A program made the translations under genes and the position numbers. From NCBI GenBank assembly GCA_002396885.1, contig DGXY01000053.1:1-8796 (forward strand): DNA of 8,796 nucleotides, in the 5' to 3' direction. Positions within the stretch are counted from its first letter, which is position 1. Each line of letters begins with the position of its first letter. This DNA comes from Akkermansiaceae bacterium UBA5020. Lineage in GTDB: Bacteria > Verrucomicrobiota > Verrucomicrobiia > Verrucomicrobiales > DEV007. This document shows, one piece after another, positions 1 to 8,732 of the stretch. A model generated the notes under the pieces. The model worked only from the letters and a program-made list of their open reading frames with translations, did not search any database and was not told the origin of the DNA.

Positions 1-24
1 GCAGGGGCAGGGGCAGGGGCAGGT
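1..24. repeat. Hexanucleotide tandem repeat encoding a Pro-Ala linker
   Basis: GCAGGG is repeated three times from position 1, followed by one variant copy (GCAGGT) to position 24. On the minus strand it reads as alternating Pro and Ala codons of the partial gene. The repeat may continue beyond the left edge. Such a short in-frame repeat can vary in copy number by slippage, which would only change linker length. Confidence 0.7.
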
Positions 25-365
25 GCAGCCTGCTGTTCCATCTGCTTCAGGAAGGTGGGCGAGCCAGGCACCACGAGATCGGTCGGCGCAGGCTTCGGAG
101 CCGATTTGGCGATGGCCTCGAGCGCGCTTTTGACTTTGGCAGGGTCGACGAGGGCGTTCTGCGCCTCCTTCACTTCCTTGAAATTGTCCCAGCGAAGCTT
201 CGTGGCTTCTTCGGTGAACTCTCCCATGTAAGCGCGGTTCTCGGGGTTCTTGGCTCCGAGTTGTCCGCTGAGGATCAAGGCCAAGAAACCAAACAACGCG
301 AAAATGAGAAGGGTCCAGAGGACTTGCTTCGGGTTGGAACAGCAGGGCTTGCTGGAATCGCTCAT
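1..365 (-). CDS. Partial small membrane protein of unknown function, last visible gene of the act operon (possible actG-position subunit)
   Basis: The reading frame opens at an ATG (365-363), 26 bases after the actF stop, and stays open for about 121 codons to the left edge, so the 3' end is missing. The protein begins MSDSSKPCCSNPKQ, with two adjacent cysteines at residues 8-9. One hydrophobic segment follows (about residues 15-34, VLWTLLIFALFGFLALILSG), then a soluble, probably periplasmic stretch rich in charged residues. The visible part ends in a Pro-Ala repeat, the kind of flexible linker that often precedes a further domain. No CxxCH or other recognised motif is visible. Its place directly after actF matches where ACIII operons such as that of Rhodothermus carry the small membrane subunit ActG, but I cannot show homology. 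It could instead be a membrane-tethered cytochrome whose heme domain lies outside the window. There is no Shine-Dalgarno sequence: the 15 bases before the ATG are all pyrimidines. Confidence 0.75.
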   Translation of the reverse strand, partial: MSDSSKPCCSNPKQVLWTLLIFALFGFLALILSGQLGAKNPENRAYMGEFTEEATKLRWDNFKEVKEAQNALVDPAKVKSALEAIAKSAPKPAPTDLVVPGSPTFLKQMEQQAAPAPAPAP

Positions 366-391
366 GAAAGGAGGAAGGGACGGCTGGACGA

Positions 392-1912
392 TCAGTTCAC
401 CACGTTGAGGGATTCATCGAGACGGGGGTCGCGACAAGGGAAGAGGCTGGCCGAGGCCAACTGGCGAAGCAGGAAGAATCCGAAGAGTCCTCCGACACTG
501 ACGAAAGCGAGAAGGTCAAAAACCCAGGCACCAGGAATGACCATAGCGATCCCCTCCTTGCCAAGATGGGCGGTGAGGGATGGACCGCGTTCCGGAATGA
601 TGATCCAATAGAGATCGAAGGCGTGCATCAGCAGGTTCCACGCGGCGATCCCGGAGAGGATGTGGGGGATCTTCTTCACTGCACGAAGGAGAAGCGCAAC
701 GAAGGGGACGAAGAAGTGGCCAATCACGAGGAAGGCGATCGTGTAGGTATTCCAGAAACCGGTGTTCCGGGTGAGGAAGAACTTGGTTTCTTCCGTGATG
801 TTCGCATACCAAATCAGGAAGAACTGCGAGAATGCGATGTAGGCCCAGAAGATGACGAAGGCATGCATCAGTTTGCCCATGAGGTGGTAGTGCTCCATCG
901 TCACCACGTTCTTCAGATATCCGGCCCTGCGCAGGAGGGTGAGGAGAATGACGAGGAACCCCATCGAATTCAACGCGGCTCCGGCGAAGAGGTAGACGCC
1001 CCACATCGTCGAGAACCACGAATAATCGAGACCCATGAGCCAGTCGAAGACGAGGAAGGTCCAGGCCGTGGCAAAGAAGAGGAGAAGTCCACAGCTCCAG
1101 CGGCGCATCCAGCGGAACCACTTCGGATCGCCGTCACGGTCCTGCTTCAAGGACCAACCGCGGAGAAGAAAGGCGATCCCGGCGAGGACCACGAAATAGA
1201 AGATTTGCCGGATCCACCAAAAGGATTCATTGAGGAAGCCGCGTTTCTTGAAAAGGAGCGCCTCATCGTGTTGGAAATGTTTGTCGGTGAGGGTCGCGAT
1301 CGCCCCGTCCTCGGAAAGGTCTTCCTTGGCGAACTTGTCGGCTTTCTTCTGAAGTTCCTCGATCTTGCGCTCGAGGTGAACGCGGTGCCCGGGGCTCGGT
1401 GAGGCGACATCAGCCAATTCCTTCTTGGCGGCCTCGACCGCGGCGACCGCCTTTGCCACCTCCGCCTTGCGGGCAGTGATATACTCGGGTGCCTCTTTCT
1501 TCGCGGCCTCCTCGGCGTGATGGAGGGCAACCTCCCGCTTCGGGAACCATTCCCAGAGCTTGTCACGGAATCCGAAACCGGAGATGAGAAGCGGCAGGCC
1601 CAGAATGAGCATGAAAGGAATCAGGCTCGCGAGATTTTCCATGAGCCGCCGCACCACTGTTCCCCAACCCGAGTTGGTGGCGTGATGGAGCATCGTCCAG
1701 AAGAGCCCGCCAACAGCGAGCGAAAGGAAAAAGATCACCGCAAAGAGCCAGCTGTAGCCCATCGCTCCGGTCTTCTCGCTCATCGAGAAACTCAGGATGA
1801 GGAAAAGCAGCGTGCCGCCACCCCCCACGCCCAAGCAAAGGAGCTGGAGCAACGCGGGAATCTTGAAGCGCTCCCCGTCGCGGTAGTCGTCTCCGTCTTT
1901 AAGTCCAGCCAT
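392..1912 (-). CDS. actF: ACIII subunit ActF, NrfD-like quinol:cytochrome c oxidoreductase membrane subunit with a coiled-coil insertion
   Basis: ActF is one of the two large NrfD/PsrC-like integral membrane subunits of alternative complex III. It pairs with ActC and has been proposed to take part in proton translocation. This 506-residue protein shows about ten hydrophobic helices, near 22-43, 52-75, 91-112, 233-252, 274-292, 302-327, 345-369, 389-410, 419-439 and 462-485. Basic loops between helices 4-5, 6-7 and 8-9 place both termini in the cytoplasm. The loop between helices 3 and 4 (about 113-232) is therefore periplasmic. It contains a highly charged segment (about 127-208) made of two helix-forming stretches separated by SPSPGH (171-176). 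The second stretch has a clean heptad pattern at L180, I184, L187, A191 and F194. As I recall the family, ActF is about 400-450 residues and this loop is short, so the protein is longer than usual. The ATG at 1912 follows actE by 30 bases with no visible Shine-Dalgarno sequence. Confidence 0.93.
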   Translation of the reverse strand: MAGLKDGDDYRDGERFKIPALLQLLCLGVGGGGTLLFLILSFSMSEKTGAMGYSWLFAVIFFLSLAVGGLFWTMLHHATNSGWGTVVRRLMENLASLIPFMLILGLPLLISGFGFRDKLWEWFPKREVALHHAEEAAKKEAPEYITARKAEVAKAVAAVEAAKKELADVASPSPGHRVHLERKIEELQKKADKFAKEDLSEDGAIATLTDKHFQHDEALLFKKRGFLNESFWWIRQIFYFVVLAGIAFLLRGWSLKQDRDGDPKWFRWMRRWSCGLLLFFATAWTFLVFDWLMGLDYSWFSTMWGVYLFAGAALNSMGFLVILLTLLRRAGYLKNVVTMEHYHLMGKLMHAFVIFWAYIAFSQFFLIWYANITEETKFFLTRNTGFWNTYTIAFLVIGHFFVPFVALLLRAVKKIPHILSGIAAWNLLMHAFDLYWIIIPERGPSLTAHLGKEGIAMVIPGAWVFDLLAFVSVGGLFGFFLLRQLASASLFPCRDPRLDESLNVVN

Positions 1913-1942
1913 AAATCGTGCAGCGGTTGAAAGAGTTTCGTA

Positions 1943-2560
1943 TCAGTTCCCCGAGGCAGTCTGCAATCCGCGCAGGTAGGCGGTGATGGCCCAACGATCG
2001 CTCACCGAGAGCACGCCGTTGTAGGGCCCCATGAGACCCTTGCCATGGGTAATGGTCCAAAAAATCTGCCCCTCCGGCATCGCTTTGACGCGCGGATCGA
2101 TCAGGTTGGCGGTCGGCGGGATCGCCCAATACTTCGAGACCACGCCCGCTCCGTTGCCGGAAGTGCCGTGACACGGCGTGCAGGTGATCTGATAGCGCTC
2201 CTTGCCTCGGGCGAGGAACGCTTCGTCCATCTTGATCTCGTCCGGAAAACCCTTCCCGTAGAAGTCACCGAAGAGGCCGGTGTTGTAATAATCGGAACCG
2301 CGCGAGAAATCGAGGCGGCTGGTCTCCACGGAGCCACCAACCGGAGCCGTGTATCCCATGGGCACGGTTCCCTCGACAGGCTTCTGCGCGCCTTGACCAT
2401 TTTCGAAGAACTCGCTCGGTTTCTGAGCCTTCACCTTGTATTGATTGTCCATGTCCGGAAAGAGCATGAACGGTGGCGACGAGAACTTCTCGCCCCGGGG
2501 TCCGAGGGCCATCGCGAGAGTGATCGAAACGATCGCCAGAATGAGAAAAAACCAACGCAT
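1943..2560 (-). CDS. actE: ACIII subunit ActE, monoheme cytochrome c
   Basis: ActE is the membrane-attached monoheme c-type cytochrome of alternative complex III. It acts on the periplasmic side with the pentaheme ActA in passing electrons to the acceptor. The 205-residue protein has an N-terminal hydrophobic segment (about 4-20), the motif FPDMD at 34-38 typical of this subunit, and one heme-binding site CTPCH at 127-131. The later motif GKGLMGPY (173-180) supplies M177 as the likely distal heme ligand, as in class I cytochromes c. Many ActE proteins have a lipoprotein cysteine after the signal. None exists here, because the only cysteines are the two heme ones. The protein must be held by an uncleaved signal anchor, or be cleaved after a possible AMA motif at 16-18 and held by its partners. 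The ATG at 2560 lies 13 bases after the actD stop, without a visible ribosome binding site. Confidence 0.94.
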   Translation of the reverse strand: MRWFFLILAIVSITLAMALGPRGEKFSSPPFMLFPDMDNQYKVKAQKPSEFFENGQGAQKPVEGTVPMGYTAPVGGSVETSRLDFSRGSDYYNTGLFGDFYGKGFPDEIKMDEAFLARGKERYQITCTPCHGTSGNGAGVVSKYWAIPPTANLIDPRVKAMPEGQIFWTITHGKGLMGPYNGVLSVSDRWAITAYLRGLQTASGN

Positions 2561-2573
2561 GCCAGTGTCAGGT

Positions 2574-3131
2574 TCAGTAAGTGACTTCCTCGATCTTGCC
2601 TGCGCCGATCTCCGAGAGCAGTTCCTTGGTTTTCTCCCGCTTGAATTTGGGATCGCGGGCCTCGATCACGAGCAGAAAACCGTCGTTCGAGAATTTCGAG
2701 AAGAGAGGAGAATTGAAAAGCGGGTGATTCCACCGCGGCAGCATGATGAGGGCGAAGAGGCCGATCAAGGTCGCGAAGGCTGAGAAAAGAATCGTCAGCT
2801 CGAAGGTCACCGGGAAGAACGCCGGGATCGTGAAAAGGTTCGTCGGCTTGTCCTGCACCACGGTCGGGTAGAGACTGACTTGGGTGAAGAACTGAAGCGC
2901 CAGCGCGGTCATCGAACCGGTCACGCCGCCGCACAAAACGAGGGCCGAGAGCCAGCTTTTGCCGAGGCCCATGGCGTGGTCCATCCCGTGGACGGGATAA
3001 GGGGTGTGCACGTCCCACCGGCGGAACCCGGCATCACGGACCTTCTCCGCGGCATGGTAAAGATCCGTGGCGGAGGAGAATTCCGCGACGTAGCCGAAGA
3101 GCTCGTTTGAACTGGAGGATGAATTGCTCAC
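2574..3131 (-). CDS. actD: ACIII subunit ActD, DUF3341 membrane protein
   Basis: ActD is a small integral membrane subunit of alternative complex III (DUF3341 family) without cofactors, and its role is thought to be structural. The 185-residue protein has a soluble N-terminal part containing the family signature around residues 35-60: GFRRWDVHTPYPVHGMD, then MGLGKSW. Two transmembrane helices follow (about 60-82 and 104-131), then PRWNHPLF at 132-139 and a C-terminal soluble part with FLLVIEARDPKF (152-163). Length and layout fit the family. The start is a GTG at 3131. The actC stop codon lies in the same frame 27 bases upstream, no ATG, GTG or TTG occurs between, and the next internal ATG would remove the conserved N-terminus. 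A weak AGGA lies 3 bases before the GTG. The serine run after the start (NSSSSSN, 3-9) is probably a disordered N-terminal tail. Confidence 0.94.
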   Translation of the reverse strand: MSNSSSSSNELFGYVAEFSSATDLYHAAEKVRDAGFRRWDVHTPYPVHGMDHAMGLGKSWLSALVLCGGVTGSMTALALQFFTQVSLYPTVVQDKPTNLFTIPAFFPVTFELTILFSAFATLIGLFALIMLPRWNHPLFNSPLFSKFSNDGFLLVIEARDPKFKREKTKELLSEIGAGKIEEVTY

Positions 3132-3158
3132 GGTTCCTGCTGGGTGGGGATTCGTGTC

Positions 3159-4598
<1,440 letters not shown>

Positions 4599-4617
4599 GG
4601 TCAGGGAAAGACTCGGA

Positions 4618-7600
4618 TTAATGCATCTGAGAGGTCACGGTACCCACGAACTCCGCCCCGGGCATCTTGGGGTTCGGGTTCTTGATGCGGGCGAGGTAGC
4701 TGGTCCTCGGGCGGGTGCCGATATACTTCAAAAGGTCGTAGTTGCGAGGGTTTTTCTTCGCCTCGATGATTTTGTCTCCGACCGCCTTGAGGTTGCCGAA
4801 GGTGATCGCACCGGCGCTGCACGCGTCCTGACAAGCCACCGTAAAGGAGTTCGCTTTCACCTGGACATCGGCCGAGTCGCGGGCCGCCACCTTCGCCGCG
4901 ATCTTCGCGGTGTTGATGCGCTGGACGCAGTAGGTGCACTTCTCGATGACCCCACGCATCCGCACGGTGACGTTCGGATTCTTCTGAAGCTGCTGCGTCG
5001 TTGTCGCATTGCCCGAGACAGGAGCGAGAGGACCAAAAACCAAGCCACTCGCCTCGATGCCACCCACCGTGATCTTCTCGATCGGGCGCTTGTTGTAATC
5101 GTAATAGTTGAAACGACGCGCCTTGTAGGGGCAGTTGTTCGCGCAGTATCGCGTGCCGATACAGCGGTTGTAAGTCATCGCATTGAGACCATCGCCGGTG
5201 TGGACGGTGGCATTGACCGGACAGACCGTCTCACAAGGAGCGCTCTCACACTGCTGGCAAGCGACCGGTTGCGGGATCATCTCGATCTGATCGTCGTCCA
5301 CGGGACGTTTTCCGGGCTCGATCTTGGTGCTTTCCTTGCCTGCGATGTAGTCGAAGACATTGCCGAGCTCGGCGACCGTTTCCTTGTCCTTGGGACTGGT
5401 GAAATAGCGGTCCATGCGGATCCAGTGCATCTCGCGACCGTTGATGACCTGATCTTTGCCGACGATGGGAATGTTGTTCTCGGCCTGGCAGGCGATGACA
5501 CAGGCATTGCACCCGATACAGGTGTTGAGATCCACTGTCATCGCCCATTGGTGATGCGGATCGACGCGGAACTCGTGGCCAGCAAGGATTCCCACGATGG
5601 GGCCGTCGGGGACATTGGCGCCCATGTAGTCGACCCCCTTGTAGATCGAGACATTCTCCGGGATGTGACTGTCCATGCCCTGATATCGGGCGAAGGTGGG
5701 ATCCTTCTTCAGCATCTCGGCAGTGCCTTCGCGAGCGATGGCGCGGCCTTCCATGCTGTAGTGTTCCGCCGTCAACGCCAGCGCGTGCTTGCGACCGAGC
5801 GACTGAGGAGTGACTCCCGTGACCACATAGGGTTGAACAGTGGTCATAAGAGGGTAGGCGTTGAAACCCACCCCCTGGCTGACCGTCTCATCGGCAAGGC
5901 CACCGTAATAACCAACCGCAAGACTCACGGCAAAATCAGCCTGACCGGGCGCGCGGAGCACCGGCGCCTGGACTTTGCGATCCCCAACGGAGAACTCCAC
6001 GAGATCGCCGTCTTCGAGACCAAGCTCAGCCGCGGTGAAGAAGCTGATGAGAGCGGCGTTGTCCCACGTGAGTTTCGTGATCGGATCCGGCGCCTCCTGA
6101 AGCCATCCGTTGTTCACGAAACGACCGTCGTAGATCGCATTGCTCGCGGTAAGCGCGATTTCAAGCCCTTGCGGATGAGGAAAATCGGGGATCGCCACCT
6201 TTGCGAGCACCGCCACCTGAGTCGCCGGATCGCCCGTGAGCGAGCCTGCCGGGAGTTTGATCTCTTTGGCAAATCCGTCGCGAAGGGCCACGGTCCAATC
6301 CTTGCCACCCGCAGCCGCGTAGGTTGCCTTCACTTTCGCGAGCAAGGCCGCACCGGAAGCATCTTCCTGAAGAAGGGAAAGCAAGAAGCGCTCCACCGAA
6401 AAACCGCCCCAAAGCGGGTTGATCATCGGCTGTTGCACCGAATAGACACCCGAAAGGCTGAAATGATCCCCCCAGGATTCGAGGTAATGGGCTCCGGGGA
6501 CATGCCACGTCGCGAGTTTGGCGGTCTCATTGTAGCGAGGACCCACATGAACGAGCGCTTTAAGACCCTTGAGTTTCGCAGCGAAATTGAGATTCGAGGG
6601 GGCGTCGAAGGCAAGGTCGCCTTCATTGAGCACCAGAAGCGTCTCGATCTCCGCCTTTTCCACTGCCGTCGCCAGCGCGGAGATGGATTCCATGGCGGGA
6701 AGACCATGATTCACGAGAGTGATGGAAGCGCCATAGGCTCCGAGCGCCTTATTGGCCGCCGCCACGAGGAGATGAACCTCGGCCGAATGGCGAGGACCAG
6801 CAACGAGGACCGCCTTGCCCTTGGAGGCGGCAAGATCGGAGGCACATTCGCGAATCCACGCGGAATTGTAAACCGAAGGGACGAGACGCGAAACCACCGC
6901 ATCCGCCAACGACGCCAAGGAAGGATCCCCCAAAGCAGCACCCAACTCTTTCGCAATCAGCGCCGCCACGGGGAGAACTTGGGAGGCCGGCAGACGGTAA
7001 CGGTGATCCGCTTGACCACCCGTCACCGTGAAAGAAGGCTCGACCGAATAAAGACGCGACATGCCTTGGGCACGGTCCGGATTCCGCGTCGCGGAGAACT
7101 CGGCGGTCGAGTCTTCGCCAACCGGCTCATTCCCGAGGAAATCACAGTCGAGCGACAAGATACGATCCACGCCCGAGAGATTCACCACCGGGGCGACCCC
7201 GGAGCCATACAAAGCAGCAGCAACCGCCCTTTCTCCGGCGGGAGCGAGTGCTTCGTAGGAAAAGAATCGCACACCGGGAGCCGCTTTCGCCAAGTCAGCG
7301 AGAAGCGCCTTGCGAGTGGGGGAGGTCGACTCCGAAAGCAACACACCCACCTTCGCCCCCGATTTGGAGTCCCGGAAGGGCTTCAGGAAGGAATCCTCGA
7401 AATCTTGACGCGCCGTTTCCTTACCGCCCTTGCGGTATCCACGGGAACGATCCTGATCATAGAGGTCCAAGATCGAAGCCTGCGTGAACGCTGTCGTTCC
7501 TCCGCTCGTCGCGGGGTGGAGACGATTTCCATCCACCTTGGTCGGACGACCTTCATGGGTCGTCACCACAAGCGGATCACACCCCAAGCCACCGAGGCGA

Positions 7601-7905
7601 GGCTTCGCCGTTGAGTAATAAAGAGCTTTGCCCGGAACCACCCACTCCACGTGGTCATTGTAAGGAACGAGACGCTCGAGCGGACGGCTGCAAGCCACCC
7701 CGAAACCAGCCAACGCGGTCGACGCCCCCATGAGCTTGAGGAAACCGCGACGCGACGCGTCATCGAGCTCCAATTCATCGGCACCCTGGGGAAACTCACG
7801 CTCCAGCCAACCCTTGAATTCCGACGAACCCTCAAGTTCACCAAGACTCCGCCAATGGATCCGGGATGCTTCCTCCTCAGATGGGTGTTGCCACTTTCGC
7901 TTCAT
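4618..7905 (-). CDS. actB: ACIII subunit ActB, molybdopterin-oxidoreductase-like domain fused to iron-sulfur domain, Tat exported
   Basis: ActB is the large periplasmic subunit of alternative complex III that carries electrons from the quinol site towards the heme subunits. The 1095-residue protein starts MKRKWQHP. It has a twin-arginine signal SRRGFLK at 51-57, a hydrophobic stretch, and C72 in an imperfect lipobox (GVAC). Residues of about 80-700 resemble the molybdopterin oxidoreductase fold but lack its N-terminal cluster cysteines, as is usual for ActB, which is thought not to hold molybdenum. The C-terminal ferredoxin-like domain has four cysteine groups: C796/C799/C802/C806, C883/C886/C891/C895, C915/C921/C925 with Thr918 in place of the fourth cysteine, and C990/C993/C1025/C1029. 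This fits three [4Fe-4S] and one [3Fe-4S] cluster, as known for the family. The ATG at 7905 lies 39 bases after actA. The only purine-rich AAGGAG in that gap is 28 bases from the ATG, too far for a normal ribosome binding site. Confidence 0.97.
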   Translation of the reverse strand: MKRKWQHPSEEEASRIHWRSLGELEGSSEFKGWLEREFPQGADELELDDASRRGFLKLMGASTALAGFGVACSRPLERLVPYNDHVEWVVPGKALYYSTAKPRLGGLGCDPLVVTTHEGRPTKVDGNRLHPATSGGTTAFTQASILDLYDQDRSRGYRKGGKETARQDFEDSFLKPFRDSKSGAKVGVLLSESTSPTRKALLADLAKAAPGVRFFSYEALAPAGERAVAAALYGSGVAPVVNLSGVDRILSLDCDFLGNEPVGEDSTAEFSATRNPDRAQGMSRLYSVEPSFTVTGGQADHRYRLPASQVLPVAALIAKELGAALGDPSLASLADAVVSRLVPSVYNSAWIRECASDLAASKGKAVLVAGPRHSAEVHLLVAAANKALGAYGASITLVNHGLPAMESISALATAVEKAEIETLLVLNEGDLAFDAPSNLNFAAKLKGLKALVHVGPRYNETAKLATWHVPGAHYLESWGDHFSLSGVYSVQQPMINPLWGGFSVERFLLSLLQEDASGAALLAKVKATYAAAGGKDWTVALRDGFAKEIKLPAGSLTGDPATQVAVLAKVAIPDFPHPQGLEIALTASNAIYDGRFVNNGWLQEAPDPITKLTWDNAALISFFTAAELGLEDGDLVEFSVGDRKVQAPVLRAPGQADFAVSLAVGYYGGLADETVSQGVGFNAYPLMTTVQPYVVTGVTPQSLGRKHALALTAEHYSMEGRAIAREGTAEMLKKDPTFARYQGMDSHIPENVSIYKGVDYMGANVPDGPIVGILAGHEFRVDPHHQWAMTVDLNTCIGCNACVIACQAENNIPIVGKDQVINGREMHWIRMDRYFTSPKDKETVAELGNVFDYIAGKESTKIEPGKRPVDDDQIEMIPQPVACQQCESAPCETVCPVNATVHTGDGLNAMTYNRCIGTRYCANNCPYKARRFNYYDYNKRPIEKITVGGIEASGLVFGPLAPVSGNATTTQQLQKNPNVTVRMRGVIEKCTYCVQRINTAKIAAKVAARDSADVQVKANSFTVACQDACSAGAITFGNLKAVGDKIIEAKKNPRNYDLLKYIGTRPRTSYLARIKNPNPKMPGAEFVGTVTSQMH

Positions 7906-7944
7906 TCGAAATTCGTTCAGATCGTCGTTGGGACTCCTTGGAAA

Positions 7945-8706
7945 TCAATGGTGACAGGCCGCACAGTCCTGCGGAGGATGAACCCCCCATGCCTTCTGCA
8001 GGTGGGCCCCGATCAACTCGCGATCCCACTTCTTGCCCTCATCAGCCTTCTTCAAATCCTCGACCGATGCTTTGGTCTTGCCCGCGACGTAGGAGTAAAA
8101 GGCCTCGGGATCGAGATCGTCGGCACCCCAAGCGAGGTTCGTGATCTGATCGAGCGGACGGAGCACCTTGGAGGGCTCACGGTGACACTCGAGGCACCAG
8201 CTCATGCTCAGAGGCTTGGCATGGTAAACGACCGGCATCTCATCGATGCGACCGTGGCACTCCACACAACTGACGCCGCGATTGACGTGGGCTTGGTGGC
8301 TGAAGTGGGCGTAGTCGGGAACCTTGTGAAGCTGCACCCACTCGATCGGCTTGCCCGTGTAATTTTCGTAATTCGTGTCCATCGCCTGCCGGAGCGGCTC
8401 CAACTTGGGCGAATCAGACTTCACCTTGCCCGGACCGTGACAATTCCAGCAAACTTGGGCCGCCGGGATGTTGGAATGAGGCGAATTTTCCACCTGGCTG
8501 TGACAGTAACGGCAATCCATCCCGAGTTGCCCTGCGTGGAGGCTGTGATCAAAGGGAATAGGCTGCTGCGGCATGTATCCGACCCGCGTGTATTTCGGGG
8601 TCCAAGAGTACCAAGCGACCGCGACCACACAAGTCCCGAGTGCGCCAAGGCACACGAGAATTTTGATCGCCAGAAGGTTCGTCCAACGCGGAAAAATGTT
8701 GCCCAT
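7945..8706 (-). CDS. actA: ACIII subunit ActA, pentaheme cytochrome c
   Basis: ActA is the multiheme c-type cytochrome of alternative complex III. It is anchored in the membrane by one helix, with its hemes in the periplasm, and receives electrons from ActB. The 253-residue protein begins MGNIFPRW, typical of the family, followed by a single membrane helix (about 12-33). Five heme-binding motifs follow: CRYCH (65-69), CWNCH (86-90), CVECH (147-151), CLECH (171-175) and CAACH (248-252), the last only one residue before the stop. I chose the ATG at 8706 rather than the in-frame GTG at 8727 because the GTG lies against the only strong ribosome binding sequence here (GGGAGGT, 12 bases before the ATG) and its extra seven residues (MGGLLHD) would precede the usual family N-terminus. 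It is the first gene of the operon, and a palindromic operator-like site lies just upstream. Maturation needs the cell's cytochrome c heme-attachment system, not encoded here. Confidence 0.96.
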   Translation of the reverse strand: MGNIFPRWTNLLAIKILVCLGALGTCVVAVAWYSWTPKYTRVGYMPQQPIPFDHSLHAGQLGMDCRYCHSQVENSPHSNIPAAQVCWNCHGPGKVKSDSPKLEPLRQAMDTNYENYTGKPIEWVQLHKVPDYAHFSHQAHVNRGVSCVECHGRIDEMPVVYHAKPLSMSWCLECHREPSKVLRPLDQITNLAWGADDLDPEAFYSYVAGKTKASVEDLKKADEGKKWDRELIGAHLQKAWGVHPPQDCAACHH

Positions 8707-8718
8707 GTCGTGCAGAAG

Positions 8719-8725
8719 ACCTCCC
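8719..8725 (-). promoter_or_regulatory. Ribosome binding site of actA
   Basis: GGGAGGT on the minus strand lies 12 bases before the ATG at 8706. It is the only strong Shine-Dalgarno match near any start in the operon. The spacing is a little long but workable. Its position supports the ATG over the GTG at 8727-8725, which it adjoins. Confidence 0.6.
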
Positions 8726-8732
8726 ACTTAAT

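Noticed and set aside
1..24. GCAGGG repeats as a CRISPR or regulatory repeat
   Set aside because: They are contiguous six-base units in frame with the partial gene and encode Pro-Ala, so a protein linker explains them.
366..382. Purine-rich GGAGG on the plus strand as a ribosome binding site of a rightward gene
   Set aside because: No start codon at suitable spacing opens a plausible plus-strand gene. The purines are simply the complement of the pyrimidine tract before the last minus-strand gene.
566..1402. Plus-strand open frame opposite actF
   Set aside because: It is in the same register as actF, with a Glu/Arg/Gly-rich translation and no domain. It is a shadow of the hydrophobic actF coding strand.
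7653..7905. ActB N-terminus as a true molybdenum enzyme with an N-terminal [4Fe-4S] cluster
   Set aside because: The N-terminal region has only the single C72 after the Tat signal and no CxxCxxxC group, which fits the cofactor-free molybdopterin-like domain of ActB.
8707..8727. GTG at 8727 as the actA start
   Set aside because: It would add seven residues before the family-typical MGNIFPRW N-terminus, and the GGGAGGT next to it would then lie inside the gene instead of serving as the ribosome binding site.
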